Made by a program: the position numbers and the translations under genes | Shown here: in pieces, positions 48,469 to 59,239 of the stretch | How positions within the stretch are numbered: the first letter of the stretch is position 1 | How the letters are laid out: every line of letters begins with the position of its first letter | Assembly: GCA_947184155.2 (NCBI GenBank) | Contig: CAMXCT020001862.1 | Span: 1 to 64,000, forward strand | DNA: 64,000 nucleotides | Source: Cladocopium goreaui | Taxonomy: Eukaryota > Sar > Dinophyceae > Suessiales > Symbiodiniaceae | Direction: 5' to 3' | Notes under the pieces: generated by a model | The model's input: only the letters and a program-made list of their open reading frames with translations | Told to the model about the DNA's origin: nothing | Database searches by the model: none

Positions 48469-49024
48469 GTGGTTCAAGCAAGAGGTGATGGACTCTCTTC
48501 TTGCAGAGTATGAGCGATTGGGGAGGCCACTAGATTCGTGTGACCTGAACCCTGACACCATTGTCGAGTTCGTGGGTCAGCACTTTGCATCAGGTGCTGC
48601 TGCTTCATCATTTGCAGACCCCCCTCGCCCACCTGCTTCTGGGAATTCTCACCCGGGTGCTGGGATGCCAGCGTCATCAATGGGCATGGGTGCACCCAAT
48701 GCGGAGGCTGCAGAGCAGATGGCAGTGTTCTACGTGGTGAATAATGCCAACCCGCAAGGCGAGTGGCAATTGCATGCATTCAGTGCGGGGGATGGGCAAC
48801 TGGTCCATTCGGTTTCTTTGCCTCACCCTGGTGTAGCGGGGTACTACTCCCTAGTCTTCAGTGGGGGTGAGTTTGCTGTTGCGATGTCTGGTCAGCAGCC
48901 GGTTCCATGTCAAGATCTGTTGGTGGGCTTTGAGAGTGAAGGGTCCCTCGCGCCCCCTGCTGGTGTTGCTGCTCATTCGACCATGCTACCGGGAATGACA
49001 CCACATGGTACTGCTCCAGGCGGG
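48469..49024 (+). CDS. Exon-like ORF, about 185 codons, unknown
   Basis: The exon begins after AG|G at 48467-48469 and ends before a GTAAGG donor at 49025. It encodes a helical start (SLLAEYERLGRPLDSCDLN), a Gly/Ala/Pro/Met-rich linker, and a compact beta-like part (VFYVVNNANPQGEWQLHAFS followed by YYSLVFSGGEFAVAMSG). This last part recurs loosely in the exon at 49.75 kb (HYDGHVLDLPVGFSW, SGEYFVATPG), suggesting an internal repeat of a small domain. Function unknown. Confidence 0.5.
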
Positions 49025-49732
49025 GTAAGGGAATGACAATGACAATGACGAAGATTTCAATTACTTTGTGAAAGTTGAATGATCATCAATATACATGGGT
49101 TGGAATTTTTGAGATCCAGGGGTTCAAGATTGACTCAAGTGAGATTAACTAAATATTATATAGTTATATAATATATGAGTCTTTTAACTGTCACTGGTGG
49201 GTTTCTGTTGTGGTTGAAGGTGGAATGATGGCTCTTGAAGATGGAACTGACGATGCTGTTCCGCCTGCTGATGAAGCCGAGGACATGGATCCAGGATTGA
49301 GTCTGCGTCTAATTTTTTGTGGCACAGGGGTGTCCCCAAAGTAACTACAAGTATTATAGCATAGCCACACAAAACAGTTGGTCAATAATATTGATTCATT
49401 ACCAAAGAGCTTGCAGCTTCTGACTCGCCAAGAACTTACTGTAATATAACTTACATAAATAATAAGTATCAAATAATAAAAAGCCACCCACTGATCAATT
49501 CGATGATATGTACTAGCTAGGTATAGCTCTCAGTAAACTTATGCTGCATACTGTTACGTGCATTATATTCACATATTTCGTATCTGCTAAGCTGGCTGTC
49601 CCAACACTCCTGGGTGTAATTTAAATTAATTATGGGGTTGTGCATGCATCAATATAATTTATATTAATAATAATGCACTTACTACTGTAATTTAATGACA
49701 AGTCAAATAGTTTTTACTTCTGTCCCGACCTT
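49025..49732 (+). other. Probable intron sequence with one possible small exon
   Basis: AT-rich. A short acidic coding-like stretch (ALEDGTDDAVPPADEAEDMD) lies at about 49224-49290. Confidence 0.3.
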
Positions 49733-49965
49733 ATTTCCCTGACGAGGACTTCTCACCTGATCCTTGGGAACCAATGCCGCCAACAATTGAGACGAGCACT
49801 GATGGGACCCAAACTTTGCATTATGATGGCCATGTGCTGGATCTTCCTGTTGGTTTCTCTTGGGCCCTGGATCTTATCTCCGGGGAGTATTTCGTCGCTA
49901 CCCCTGGCAAGACCCCCAAGTCGGTTAAGGGACTGATGAAGTTGAAGAGAGTCAGAAAGACACTT
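49733..49965 (+). CDS. Exon-like ORF resembling part of the 48.5-kb exon
   Basis: Encodes FPDEDFSPDPWEPMPP and LHYDGHVLDLPVGFSWALDL with ISGEYFVATPG. The pattern of a short strand, LPxGxS and SGEYFVA is like the end of the 48469-49024 exon. Boundaries are approximate. Confidence 0.35.
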
Positions 49966-50099
49966 GGCTGGTGGGGGTCTGGGAATCTGGGATGGGGGGG
50001 TTGGATCGAGGTCTGTTGGCTTGTTTGAGTAGGCCGCTGGGTGACTGATTTCCATACATTTCCATTCAATCCCTGATGCTTTTGAAAGATTTTGATAGA

Positions 50100-50310
50100 T
50101 TTTGAGAGACTCAAACCCTCTCAGGCACTCCCCAAACCCTCTCAAACTCTCTCAAAATCTCTCTCAAACTCTCTCAAAACCTCTCAAACACAAGCTAAAT
50201 CCAGCAGTTTGGCTGGTTTGGGGTAGATTCATGGTGGACATCTCCAAAAAGATTCAAAAAAACTCCAAAAAGATTCAAAAAAACTCCAAAAAGATTCAAA
50301 AAAACTCCAA
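50100..50310. repeat. CTCTCAAA-type and AAAAAGATTCAAAAAAACTCC repeats
   Basis: First an irregular CTCTCAAA(C/A) repeat (50117-50192), then a 21-base A-rich unit repeated three times (about 50245-50308). Intronic in context. Confidence 0.75.
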
Positions 50311-50394
50311 ATTTTCAAGAAACCCATTCCATCACCACAGATTTCCCTGGCTCGAGTGAGTGGTTCGGCAGTCCTGGCTTCTCGTTCCTCCAGC

Positions 50395-50570
50395 AATGGC
50401 TCCACCATCCATCCTGTCGGCAGCGGCTATCTCCAAACCCGTCAAGCGAAAGGCACAGGCAATGGAGTTTGTTGGGATGGAAATTGATCATTCTGATTCT
50501 CATCATGAATCGTGGTGGATTTGTGAATCAGAAGAGTTCTGGAGGACCCTCGACTCAGCCAGTTTAAGTT
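50395..50570 (+). CDS. Short exon-like ORF, Ser/Lys then Trp/Glu-rich
   Basis: Encodes PPSILSAAAISKPVKRKAQA and ESWWICESEEFWRTLDSAS. The basic KPVKRK patch could be a nuclear localisation signal. No family. Confidence 0.3.
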
Positions 50571-50774
50571 TGATTTTGGTTCCAGTGGTTAACTATGTGC
50601 ATTGTCTTGTTGGTTTCAAGGTAGCACTTACTTACATGTATGCCTGTGCCATTTTATATCATCCAAAGTCATTGCACGATAATATCAACAATAAAACAAA
50701 CAACTAACTTAGAGATTTAGTTCACACACACACACTGATATTCTTCAAATCGAAAACAAACGAAACAACATTAA

Positions 50775-51197
50775 ATGCCAAGGTCAGCCTGGACTACACC
50801 AGCATCAGCAATCCACATGATGGTGCCATCGGAGTTTGAGCATTTTCGTGACCCAGAATCTGATGATGACTGTGGTCGCAGCCGGTCCCCACGTAGACAA
50901 ATGAATGGTGATAGTGATGGTGAACCGGTGCTTGGGCTCAACACACCCCAATCGCCTATGTCAGATATTTCAGGGTGGGAAGGGCCTGAATCCATTGCCA
51001 TGACTCCTGAAGGCTACTACAGTGACAGGTCTGAAGGAGGTGACGTTCTGTTTTCAATTCCCAGAACCCCACCAACACCACCAGGTGGTTTTGGCAATAT
51101 GGTGCCCAGAACCCCACCTATGCCGATCTATTTGCCACAGACTCCGCCAGAGCTTTTGTTGATGGCCTGTGCGCCAAAGACGCCAGAGAGCCAGTAG
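50775..51197 (+). CDS. Exon-like ORF, SR-like and Pro/Thr-rich
   Basis: A 140-codon frame with an acidic/Ser segment (FRDPESDDDCGRSRSPRRQ, an RS-type motif), followed by repeated (R/Q)TPP motifs (IPRTPPTPPGGF, VPRTPPMPIY, LPQTPPELLL, PKTPES). TP sites could be proline-directed phosphorylation targets. Low complexity; function unknown. Confidence 0.4.
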   Translation: MPRSAWTTPASAIHMMVPSEFEHFRDPESDDDCGRSRSPRRQMNGDSDGEPVLGLNTPQSPMSDISGWEGPESIAMTPEGYYSDRSEGGDVLFSIPRTPPTPPGGFGNMVPRTPPMPIYLPQTPPELLLMACAPKTPESQ

Positions 51198-51900
51198 GTT
51201 TGAGTTTGGCAGGCTCCATGATGCTGTATCCCAATTGCATGTCATTATATACGAATCGTTGACTTTGCCAACACTAAGTCATAAACAACGTAAACATTCA
51301 AAATGGATTTGCAATGGTCAAGTTGTAGATGTAAGTCAGAATGAAGTAGCCAGCGAGCCAGCTCTTTTGAAATCGAAATCCACTTCAAAAAGAAGTGGCA
51401 TATCCTCATTTTACTTATGGTGTTCTTGGATCGTGACCCATGTCATTCATCCATATGATGATTGAATTGAACCAATCTTTAGAGATTGGATTCTTGGCCA
51501 AGACAGACAAGCCAGATGATGACATTGTGACGATGTTTCTGCCCCGGCGTGAAAACAAATGACTCCAGGTGAAGCAAGTTTTCCTCAATAATACACCAAA
51601 TAAGTAAGCAAGCATCATAAGAGGCCACCCACCGACTCAGTCATGAACCAGGTGTAGAAATTATGAACGATGGAGTTGATTGATGCAGTGTGCATTGTAA
51701 TTAAAAGCACATACCACATATTGTCGATTGCATTGCACTGTGTTGATGTTCAATACACTTGGGATGCCTTAAAACTACTGACATTTGAGAATTCGGTGCA
51801 TCATTCACGATAAGTTACCCAAATATGACTGCATATCAAGATGCATGTGAAAGCACATGTCTAATTATCAACAATTCAATATGGAAAGTATGTTGCATGA
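51198..51900. other. Probable intron sequence
   Basis: AT-rich with no coding character. Confidence 0.35.
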
Positions 51901-51919
51901 TCTTTCCACAATTTCATGG

Positions 51920-52270
51920 GTCTCCAAGGTGGGAACCTGGGGCAGACACGCCACCTGGACCTGTCACTCCGACGGATGCCCCTGCACCTAATGAACCTGA
52001 ACCTGAAGCGCCTGTGGGAGCTGTTGAAGCCGAGCCTGCGAAAGCAGCTGCGCTGATGCTGCCGCCGCCTCCACCTGTGCCGCCACAGAATGGATGTGCT
52101 GCTGATGCTGCTACTGAGCCAAAGGCATCCGACCCGAAGCCATGTCCATCCAAGCCTTCTGAACCGAAGCCACCTCAGCCACCTACTCCAAAGCCAGAAG
52201 AGCCGAAGGCAAAGGCTAGTGAGTCAAAGGCAGGCAAGGGCAAGGGTGCTTCAAAGGCTTTGCCAAAGTG
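51920..52270 (+). CDS. Exon-like ORF, Pro/Glu/Ala/Lys-rich
   Basis: A biased disordered sequence with PEPEAPVGAVEAEPA, PPPPPVPPQ and repeated (S)(E/D)PKP units, ending in a Lys/Gly basic patch (KAGKGKGASKALPK). Probably part of the same disordered gene region. Confidence 0.4.
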
Positions 52271-53107
52271 AGTACTTCGACATGAGTTGACATGTCTGAT
52301 ATCTGGCTAATGTTTTTCCTTGCAATCTTGGCTCGTCTACCATCAACTTTGAATATGGTTGAATTCAACTTATATATATAGTTTCTCAAATTGGATCCAA
52401 GCGAGCCAGCATCACAGTGAGGACGCTGCCAGCTATGTGACTCAGCTTCACCCATCTCATTTTGATTTATTATGGGCGAATAATATGTGCGCAATTGTGG
52501 TCATGATGACTGGTTTAGTTTAATAATACCCACTGTTGTTCTCAGCTTCTGAGGTGGGGCGCTGATTTTTTGATAACCGGCCACTTACGTCAAGTGACAG
52601 GATTGACGATCTGATATTGACGTTGGCTGCCAAAAAAAAAGTGTGGCCGCCAGTCTGTCCTTGGGGGTTGTATTGGTGGACCAGTGGAATCGAATCAAAA
52701 TCAAACAAAAACTCCAACGTTTTAAGTTTTCCAGGGGTCAACCTTCTTAGAATTTTGATTTTGCACCACGGTGTTCCTCGGCCGGCCCTAGGCCCTGGAC
52801 CCCTTTGCCTTGTTTCGGGACAGCGAGGAGGCTCGCATGTTCAGGCCTGGGAATGGAATGACTGGGGAAAAGGCTGAATGTAACAGTCTCACCCTTCTTA
52901 TTATTATACAGTTGATTTATATTGATTGGTTGTTCTTATTAATATTGATTTCAACTGAAATGAATTGAAGATGAATTCAGAATGAAGGAAGTAACCTAGG
53001 ACCCATGAGTGGCTGAGTGAGAAATGGCAACAAATCGCATTTGAATGGTTTTGTCTGATCTGTAATGGGTCATTGCATTTGTTACTTTCAACATTCAATC
53101 AATCATT
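52271..53107. other. Non-coding stretch
   Basis: No coding character is seen. It may be intron sequence or an intergenic gap between two genes. Confidence 0.35.
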
Positions 53108-53222
53108 GATGATTCTGATGATGATGATGATGATGAAGGTGATGATGATGATGATGACGATGATGATGATGATGTTCAACCCATCATCATCGTCGCCATC
53201 ATCATCATCATCATCGTCATCA
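53108..53222. repeat. (GAT)n followed by (ATC)n, inverted simple repeat
   Basis: Roughly 60 bases of GAT units are followed by about 50 bases of ATC units with a short spacer (GTTCAACCC), so the two arms could pair into a long hairpin. Confidence 0.85.
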
Positions 53223-53289
53223 TGACCTGAGTTGACAAACACACTTTTACAAGACATGACTGAAAGACCACCCACGCCTACATTCAGGA

Positions 53290-53510
53290 TTGAATGAATG
53301 AACGAATGAAATGAATTTCATTCGTTCATTCATTTCATTCATTCATTCATTCATTCATTCATTCATTCATTCAGTCAGTCAGTCAGTCATTCATTCATTC
53401 ATTCATTCATTCATTCATTCATTCATTCAGTCATTATTCATTCATTCATTCATTCGTTCATTCACTCACTCATTAGGTCGTTCCTTCGTTCGGTCAGTCA
53501 GTCCGTCACT
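53290..53510. repeat. (ATTC)n simple repeat with a palindromic start
   Basis: GAATGAATGAACGAATGAAA runs into its own reverse complement (TTTCATTCGTTCATTC) before a long ATTC array that ends in GTTC/GTCA variants. The start can fold back. Confidence 0.85.
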
Positions 53511-53920
53511 CGTCACCAATCTATGATTCCCCCCGGACCCAACAACATTGAGTTACCCAATTTGATTCTTTACTTACTTTATATAGATATCGAAGATTTG
53601 GTTACCTGTTTGTAAATTCATTCTGGTAGAGTTCAGTCCGTCCTGGGTGATAATGATAAAGTATTTGACATGATGTGGCTTGTTCGACGACTTGACTTGT
53701 TCAACCTTTTTATATTTTGGATCATTATTGGCAATGGCATGGTTCTGAAAACATGCAACAGCGATGAGCTAGGCAATTGAATTTCAAGTCAGTATGAACT
53801 TGACCAGTCACAAATAAAATCTTGACAAATAATCCAACAAACAAACCATCCAATTAAACCGATAGATAACCAGAAATTCCGCTTTGTTCCACCAACCAGT
53901 CAACCCATTGACTACTGTTC
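53511..53920. other. Non-coding stretch
   Basis: AT-rich, with no gene seen. Confidence 0.35.
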
Positions 53921-53926
53921 GAACAC

Positions 53927-54125
53927 ATGAACTCAATGTTTTTGAGCAAGTTACTTCCAAAACACATCACTGGGCACTGGGGTCTTGCTTTATCTCTTCT
54001 TGGCCACAGGTCATTCAACAAGAAAGTCAGCAACGCTGTCTATGTGCCTTGTCTAAGCCACCCATGGGTGATTCGGGAAATCTGTAGAATCAATCGAAAT
54101 GAAATCGGACATGCTACCATCATTC
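53927..54125 (+). CDS. Possible exon
   Basis: Encodes ITGHWGLALSLLGHRSFNKK and VSNAVYVPCLSHPWVIREIC in one frame. Plausible coding character but no family; boundaries unknown. Confidence 0.3.
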
Positions 54126-54193
54126 AACATGTCTTTCATGTTTCTCTGACTTGACCATAACATGTTTATGTCATAGTGAACCACTACTCGCAG

Positions 54194-54360
54194 GTGCTGA
54201 TGCGGGGCATGAACCACTCGCTTCACTTGCTGACTGGCAACTGTCTCGAGCACTTCATGATCAAGAATCCTTTGCCTCAGTTGGGCACGGCTGGTGTTGA
54301 ACAGGGGCCGGCCATATCTCCACTGGCAGATCGACCGCTTTTGACAATGGCCCCTCATAC
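54194..54360 (+). CDS. Possible exon
   Basis: Starts after CTCGCAG|G. Encodes VLMRGMNHSLHLLTGNCLEH and FMIKNPLPQLGTAGVEQGPA. No family. Confidence 0.35.
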
Positions 54361-54718
54361 TTATTTAATTTGGATCAATGTCATCAATGTCATTTTTTTG
54401 TTGACCAACCACCGGAGTCAGTCGGGGTCAAGGTAGGATATTGATGTGCAGTGGCGTGCACATCATCGACCGGATCAGAATTATTCATTCAGATGTAATT
54501 TTGATTTCCTGCACACATGACATACATTACATCACATACATGTATATTGCACAATGTTGAATATAATAATACGGTATTAATAAAAAAATATGTCCACGCT
54601 GCCTGTATTATCACCCTGACTGTTTGATCTTATATTGAATCAAGTAAAGGCACCGTAAATCATGATTACATGCCTAGGCTGGCCCACTGCCTGCGACTTA
54701 CTTCTAAAATCTTCTAAG

Positions 54719-55114
54719 GCAGCAGAGGAGGAGGCAGTGGGCTTCAGGTGCTTCAACATCCTGCTTTCATTGGGGCTTCGGGGGCTAGCGGTTCCTGACT
54801 CTGCCCACCAACAGTGGGGAGACTACGGCCGTGCACTTGTGGCTTGTGGACTAAAAGGAGCATCCCTGAAACTCACCCTCATATGTCAGTGTGGTTCGGG
54901 CCCTTACACCAGTGGAAGAAATCACTTCACCAATCACGCTGCCGCTGAACTTCTTTTGGAGGGGAAGGACCATGAGTGGTTTGAACAGTTTACCCATGAC
55001 TACTGCTTCGACCAGCGTGTTGGGGAAGGTGATCTCATTCTTACTGCAGATGATTGGATGGCATCGCCTGGCATCACTGGGAGGCTCAAGCAGGCCATCC
55101 ATACCTTAAATTAA
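54719..55114 (+). CDS. Exon-like ORF, about 130 codons, unknown
   Basis: Begins after CTAAG|G. Encodes EEAVGFRCFNILLSLGLRGL, CGLKGASLKLTLICQCGSG, NHFTNHAAAELLLEGKDHEW and DLILTADDWMASPGITGRLK. Good globular-protein character; stop at 55114 may be past the true donor. Precedes the better-supported exons at 55.95-58.8 kb and may belong to the same gene. Confidence 0.45.
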   Translation, partial: AAEEEAVGFRCFNILLSLGLRGLAVPDSAHQQWGDYGRALVACGLKGASLKLTLICQCGSGPYTSGRNHFTNHAAAELLLEGKDHEWFEQFTHDYCFDQRVGEGDLILTADDWMASPGITGRLKQAIHTLN

Positions 55115-55379
55115 AACATTTTTAGCCAAGCCGTGTAAATATTTGAAATACATGCGTTCAGAAAAAAACGGGTCAAGTTGTTGTCTGGTTCAACCACATG
55201 ATTCCGGCCGATTTCGGCTGACTTACGACTTAGCCCCCATCCCTTGTCTAAAATTATTAAGGAGCCGTACATCACCGTCGTGGATTAATGATAACCATGA
55301 GTCATGCATGGGGAAATCAACTACCCATCGGTCCGTACATAATGCTATGGACGGTTTCTATTTCAACTAATGACGTCCA

Positions 55380-55612
55380 CGGGAGCAACCCACCCAGTCC
55401 CTGCGAGGCAAAAAACAAGAGCTGGTTCGGCTGCATCGAGGCTTTCCGCATGTTGGACTCATGCTGGACTGTCCTGAGCGAAACATCTCGGTTTGCACAG
55501 ACAGAGCTGGACAACCTTGATGATGCTAATGAGTGGTGGGATGACGGCGATGAACAAGGTGATGAAGACACTCAGCCTTTTTTTGAGCATCACCAATACT
55601 TCACATCTATGC
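55380..55612 (+). CDS. Exon-like ORF with acidic C-terminal part
   Basis: Encodes NKSWFGCIEAFRMLDSCWTV, LSETSRFAQTELDNL and acidic DDANEWWDDGDEQGDEDTQP. A GT donor is present near 55616. Function unknown. Confidence 0.45.
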
Positions 55613-55951
55613 GTGGGTCATGATAAGACCAATGTTTGCACACACATTCAATCAGAGTTTAAGTCATGCGTACCATGATACCTATACTGTGCACACTTAC
55701 ACGGCACATCCCCCGTGTAATTAAATGGAAAGATATTGACCATTGGTTCATCCCTGTCCCTCACCTACCAGGTGTGAGCAATTTATTGTTGTTATTGAAC
55801 AATGAAAAGCTTGAGCCATTGGATAATATATTATATTGGGAAAGCATTTTTTCCCCCAGTGAATTGCCCAGTCATGCAAACACAACATAATATTCAAAAC
55901 ATCCCTTCGTATATATTGCTTACCCCCCCTTGCCAGACCTTGCGCAGTCAG

Positions 55952-57074
55952 GACCCAGCAGCTGAATCCGCGGAGCTTCTTGATCCTCAGACAATGAAGC
56001 AGCTGCAGCTTTTGCGAGAGAACTACAGCAACACTGCGGCGTTTGCCGCTGATCTTCTACAGGATCGGACTTTGCAAAAGCAAGCCAGGCTGATTTGTCA
56101 TGTTTTGAATCCTTTGCATTCGGAATATCAAAGTGATCTGAAAGCTCACAGTGATGGTCAAACCTATGTTCTCTATTGGCATGGTGACCGTGCCAGTGGT
56201 ACCTACTACAGGAACACGGTGGTCAAAATGTTTGAACTGTTGAAAGACACGAGCATTGTCTCTTTGTTGGGTTTGCGGCAACAACCATCTCTTCATGGTC
56301 AAATCATGGAGCCTTCAAGCCCTTTACTTGAGACTGATACCAAGTTGGTGCAACAGTTTTTTCGTTTTGTGATGGAGCTTGGGGCCAACCGTTGCTGGAG
56401 TCAGAGTTTTTGGACTTTGTTGTTTCCATACAACATTGCCGGCCTCTATGCAACCGACACTACTGACCGTCGTCGCTGCCAAATGCTGTGCAAGAGACTG
56501 GCCAATGCACTGTTGGCACTGGAAGATGCAATCCAGAAGTCGCCAGCAAATCATGACCTCAGAGTTTTGCGTGACTCACTGGGCACAGCGGACTGGGCAC
56601 TGGTAAGAGAAATTCTGAAACAAGGTCACGATTGCGATTGGGACCCAAATGATGCAGAACTTCGTCTCTTGGTGTTTACGTTGTTTGCTGGACCAGGATC
56701 CACAAAAGACTCTTTAGAGAGCGCATTCAACTTTCTCAAGGACAGTGTCAAATCTTCCAAGAGCAAGAAGATGGGCCCCTTTACCAGGTTTTTTTACACG
56801 CTGGCGAATCCCTATGCCCGCCATGCAGGGGTCGAACAGATCCGACCAACCATGGAGCATTTCAAGGATCTGTTGCAGGAAGGGTTCAAAGACAATGAAG
56901 TGTTGCAGCACCACCTCTTTGCCTACAAGGAAACACCCCTGGGGAAGAATTTTCCTCGGCCCGAACAACTCATGAATGCCAAGGTTCGCACAGCTGGCTT
57001 CCATTCCAATCGGAATGCGGCAGCAGCGGCTGCATTCATGCTCCATGATGCTGCACATGGCTTCAGTCACGCTG
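55952..57074 (+). CDS. Long exon, unidentified dinoflagellate-type gene
   Basis: Starts after GTCAG|G (phase 0) and ends at 57074 with one base of a split Gly codon, before a GTCAGT donor. The 374 codons encode a helical protein: QLQLLRENYSNTAAFAADLL, VLYWHGDRASGTYYRNTVVK, GANRCWSQSFWTLLFPYNIA, FAGPGSTKDSLESAFNFLKD and KMGPFTRFFYTLANPYARH. I recognise no catalytic motif. The join to the next exon reads HGFSHAG-CLFKRGEVYFNE and keeps frame, so the model is good. Ala-rich AAAAAAFML near the end. Confidence 0.7.
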
Positions 57075-57390
57075 GTCAGTGTTGGCCAGGCTAGGGTTTG
57101 TGTTTCTTTTGGTTGTGTGATGTCACTATCAGTGCTTTTCCTGAGTTTTTGCATATTATGACTCGCATTACTTATCTCAGATAGTTTTGTTTCTGCGTTG
57201 TATTGTTCAAGATGACCTAGTGCACCATGTGTACTTAGCCAAATAATATAAGTCTGTCTATGATGTCTGGATTCTGTCATGTCTGTGTGTCTGCATATCT
57301 GTATGAGGGTGGTACGACATATCAAAAAATGGACATGATTCATGTACTATTTTGTGATTTGCACTTTGCCAACATAACTGAAATTGGCAG
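57075..57390 (+). other. Canonical GT-AG|G intron (316 bp)
   Basis: GTCAGT donor and TTGGCAG acceptor followed by G. Frame 2 joins frame 3 in phase. Confidence 0.7.
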
Positions 57391-58461
57391 GCTGCCTTTT
57401 CAAACGGGGCGAGGTGTACTTCAACGAGCAAACCGAAGAGTACCACTTGAGTCTGGGCTTCATGGCCTATGGTTGCTTGACCATTTCTGCTCGCAGACAT
57501 GAGGACCATAGACCAAAAATCTCATGGTCTTCCTTGTTTGGTTTCAAGGGTTGCAACAAACCAAATTTATTGATGTCTCATGAACGAATGTTTGATTTTT
57601 TTGTTCCAGCTTCAGCCCTCTCTGTTCAGGACATCATCACTCTTGAACCGAAGGAGCGGCGTTTCCCCAAGTGGGTCTTCAACTATATGATTGGAGACGG
57701 GTGTCCATTCAAAGCCATCCCAACCACCGTGGTTCCACCAGCTTGTATCCCGACAAACCTGGGTAGCCTGCCACTGGCTATTAAGATCACTGGGGAACCT
57801 GAATCAGTGGTGATCGCATCTTTGAGAACAGGTATCTTCTTGACGGTCAAACAAGTACAATCAATCATCACAGCTTTCAAAATTGAGGAGCCTTTGCCAG
57901 GTTCTGGTTCGGGAAAGGGCGGGCGGGTCATCAAAGTTGACCATTGTACTGCTTTGGTTACTGGGCTGTTCCCCCTTGCCTCCGAACAAGAGAAGGCTTT
58001 CATGATTACATCTCTGATGGTGAGAAAGCAGGTGCGACCTGAAGACGCCCCTGAGTATCTCCTCAAGTTGACTTCAATGCTTGACACGAATGAGGCCCAG
58101 CACTTCTCACATGTCCGCAAGGCTGCAATTGATGAGTTGAAGGTGGCAGCAATGCGTGCCAACATCGCAAAATGCAAACAGGGGAAACATGAGGATGATG
58201 ATGAGGCAGAAGAGAAAACACGCGGTCGAAAGCCCAAACGAGGTTTGGAACAAGATGAACCTGAATCATCGGGGGCATCGGGATCGAGATCCAAAGCTCC
58301 ACGAACAGGTGATGAATCAAAAGATCATGAAGAGAAGTTGCAGCGTTTGAACATCAGAGCTCCACCCGAATTTTTGAAGTTTTTCCCACTGGTCAGTTAC
58401 TGCTACTTCAAGTGGGCGCCAAAGAACTTCCGTGTCACTGTGGAGTTTGTTCAGAAAGAGC
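57391..58461 (+). CDS. Long internal exon of the same unidentified gene
   Basis: About 357 codons: CLFKRGEVYFNEQTEEYHLS, FVPASALSVQDIITLEPKER, IVIASL-type beta segments around SVVIASLRTGIFLTVKQVQS, a Gly-rich GSGSGKGG loop, helical KAFMITSLMVRKQV, then an acidic and basic disordered part (EDDDEAEEKTRGRKPKRGLE) with a likely nuclear localisation signal, and PPEFLKFFPLVSYCYFKWAP. It ends with one base of an Arg codon before GTATCT. Function unknown; a nuclear protein is inferred from the basic patch. Confidence 0.7.
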
Positions 58462-58555
58462 GTATCTTGACTTTTTCATACATCACTTTTAATTTCAATT
58501 GTGTCATTTTTTTTCGGGAGCAAAAATCTTATTTGAACCAATCTCAGAATCTCAG
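58462..58555 (+). other. Canonical GT-AG|G intron (94 bp)
   Basis: GTATCT donor and ATCTCAG acceptor followed by G; joins VEFVQKE-R-MGAAQRTRSQ in phase. Confidence 0.7.
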
Positions 58556-58785
58556 GTATGGGTGCGGCCCAGAGAACCCGGTCCCAACGGTGGTATGAGA
58601 AAGAGAAAGATCCAGCCAAAACAATCGAGAGCAAACTAGATGCCCTTGAGGCTGTTTTTGAATTTGTGGCAATGACCTACAAGAGGTTCTGGAAAGAAGA
58701 ACCTGACTTTGATTCGTCTTACACCCCTCCTGCCCGGTCAGACCTCAAAGAGGCATTGGCTAAGATGGAGGAACGATTGGCGTGA
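58556..58785 (+). CDS. Last exon of the unidentified gene
   Basis: Encodes the end of the protein: QRWYEKEKDPAKTIESKLDA, LEAVFEFVAMTYKRFWKEEP and LKEALAKMEERLA, then TGA. Helical and charged. The block from PPEFLKFF to KRFWKEEPDF looks like a conserved unit that I believe recurs in dinoflagellate proteins, but I cannot name it. Confidence 0.7.
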
Positions 58786-59239
58786 AGCGCAGTGGAAAGA
58801 AGGGGTGGGTTCATGAGCCAGCCACCGCTGACATTTAATTCATTCATAGCACTTAACATCCCAACTCATGTGTTTGTGATCATTGGTCGTTTATGGTGAT
58901 CGAATGGTCGTGTTTTCTCAATTCAACTCAACCGTATGTTGCTGAGGTGGTTTTGAGTAAAACTAACTTTCACCCCTACCACTTGACCCCTACCTACTGA
59001 TCCCCTATCACTATTGACAGTATTGTGGACAAAGTTATCTACATGGACTGTGTTTGTCGCCACTGTTACACTTCGATACAACGGCTGGTCGGACAGCGCT
59101 CCAGCTTACAACCCTGGGCGTGTTTATGCTTCATGAGCTTCCAGCTAGCAGATGAGCAAACCGGGGACCGGACTATCTCGGCAGTACAGACGAGTGCCTT
59201 GGACCTGGAGGAGATTCATCTGCAAACAACGGCACTTCG
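58786..59239. other. Intergenic region
   Basis: No convincing gene is seen; overlapping 60-90 codon frames conflict with each other. Confidence 0.4.

Noticed and set aside
53311..53526. ORF with FIHSFIHS repeats
   Set aside because: It is a translation of the ATTC simple repeat.
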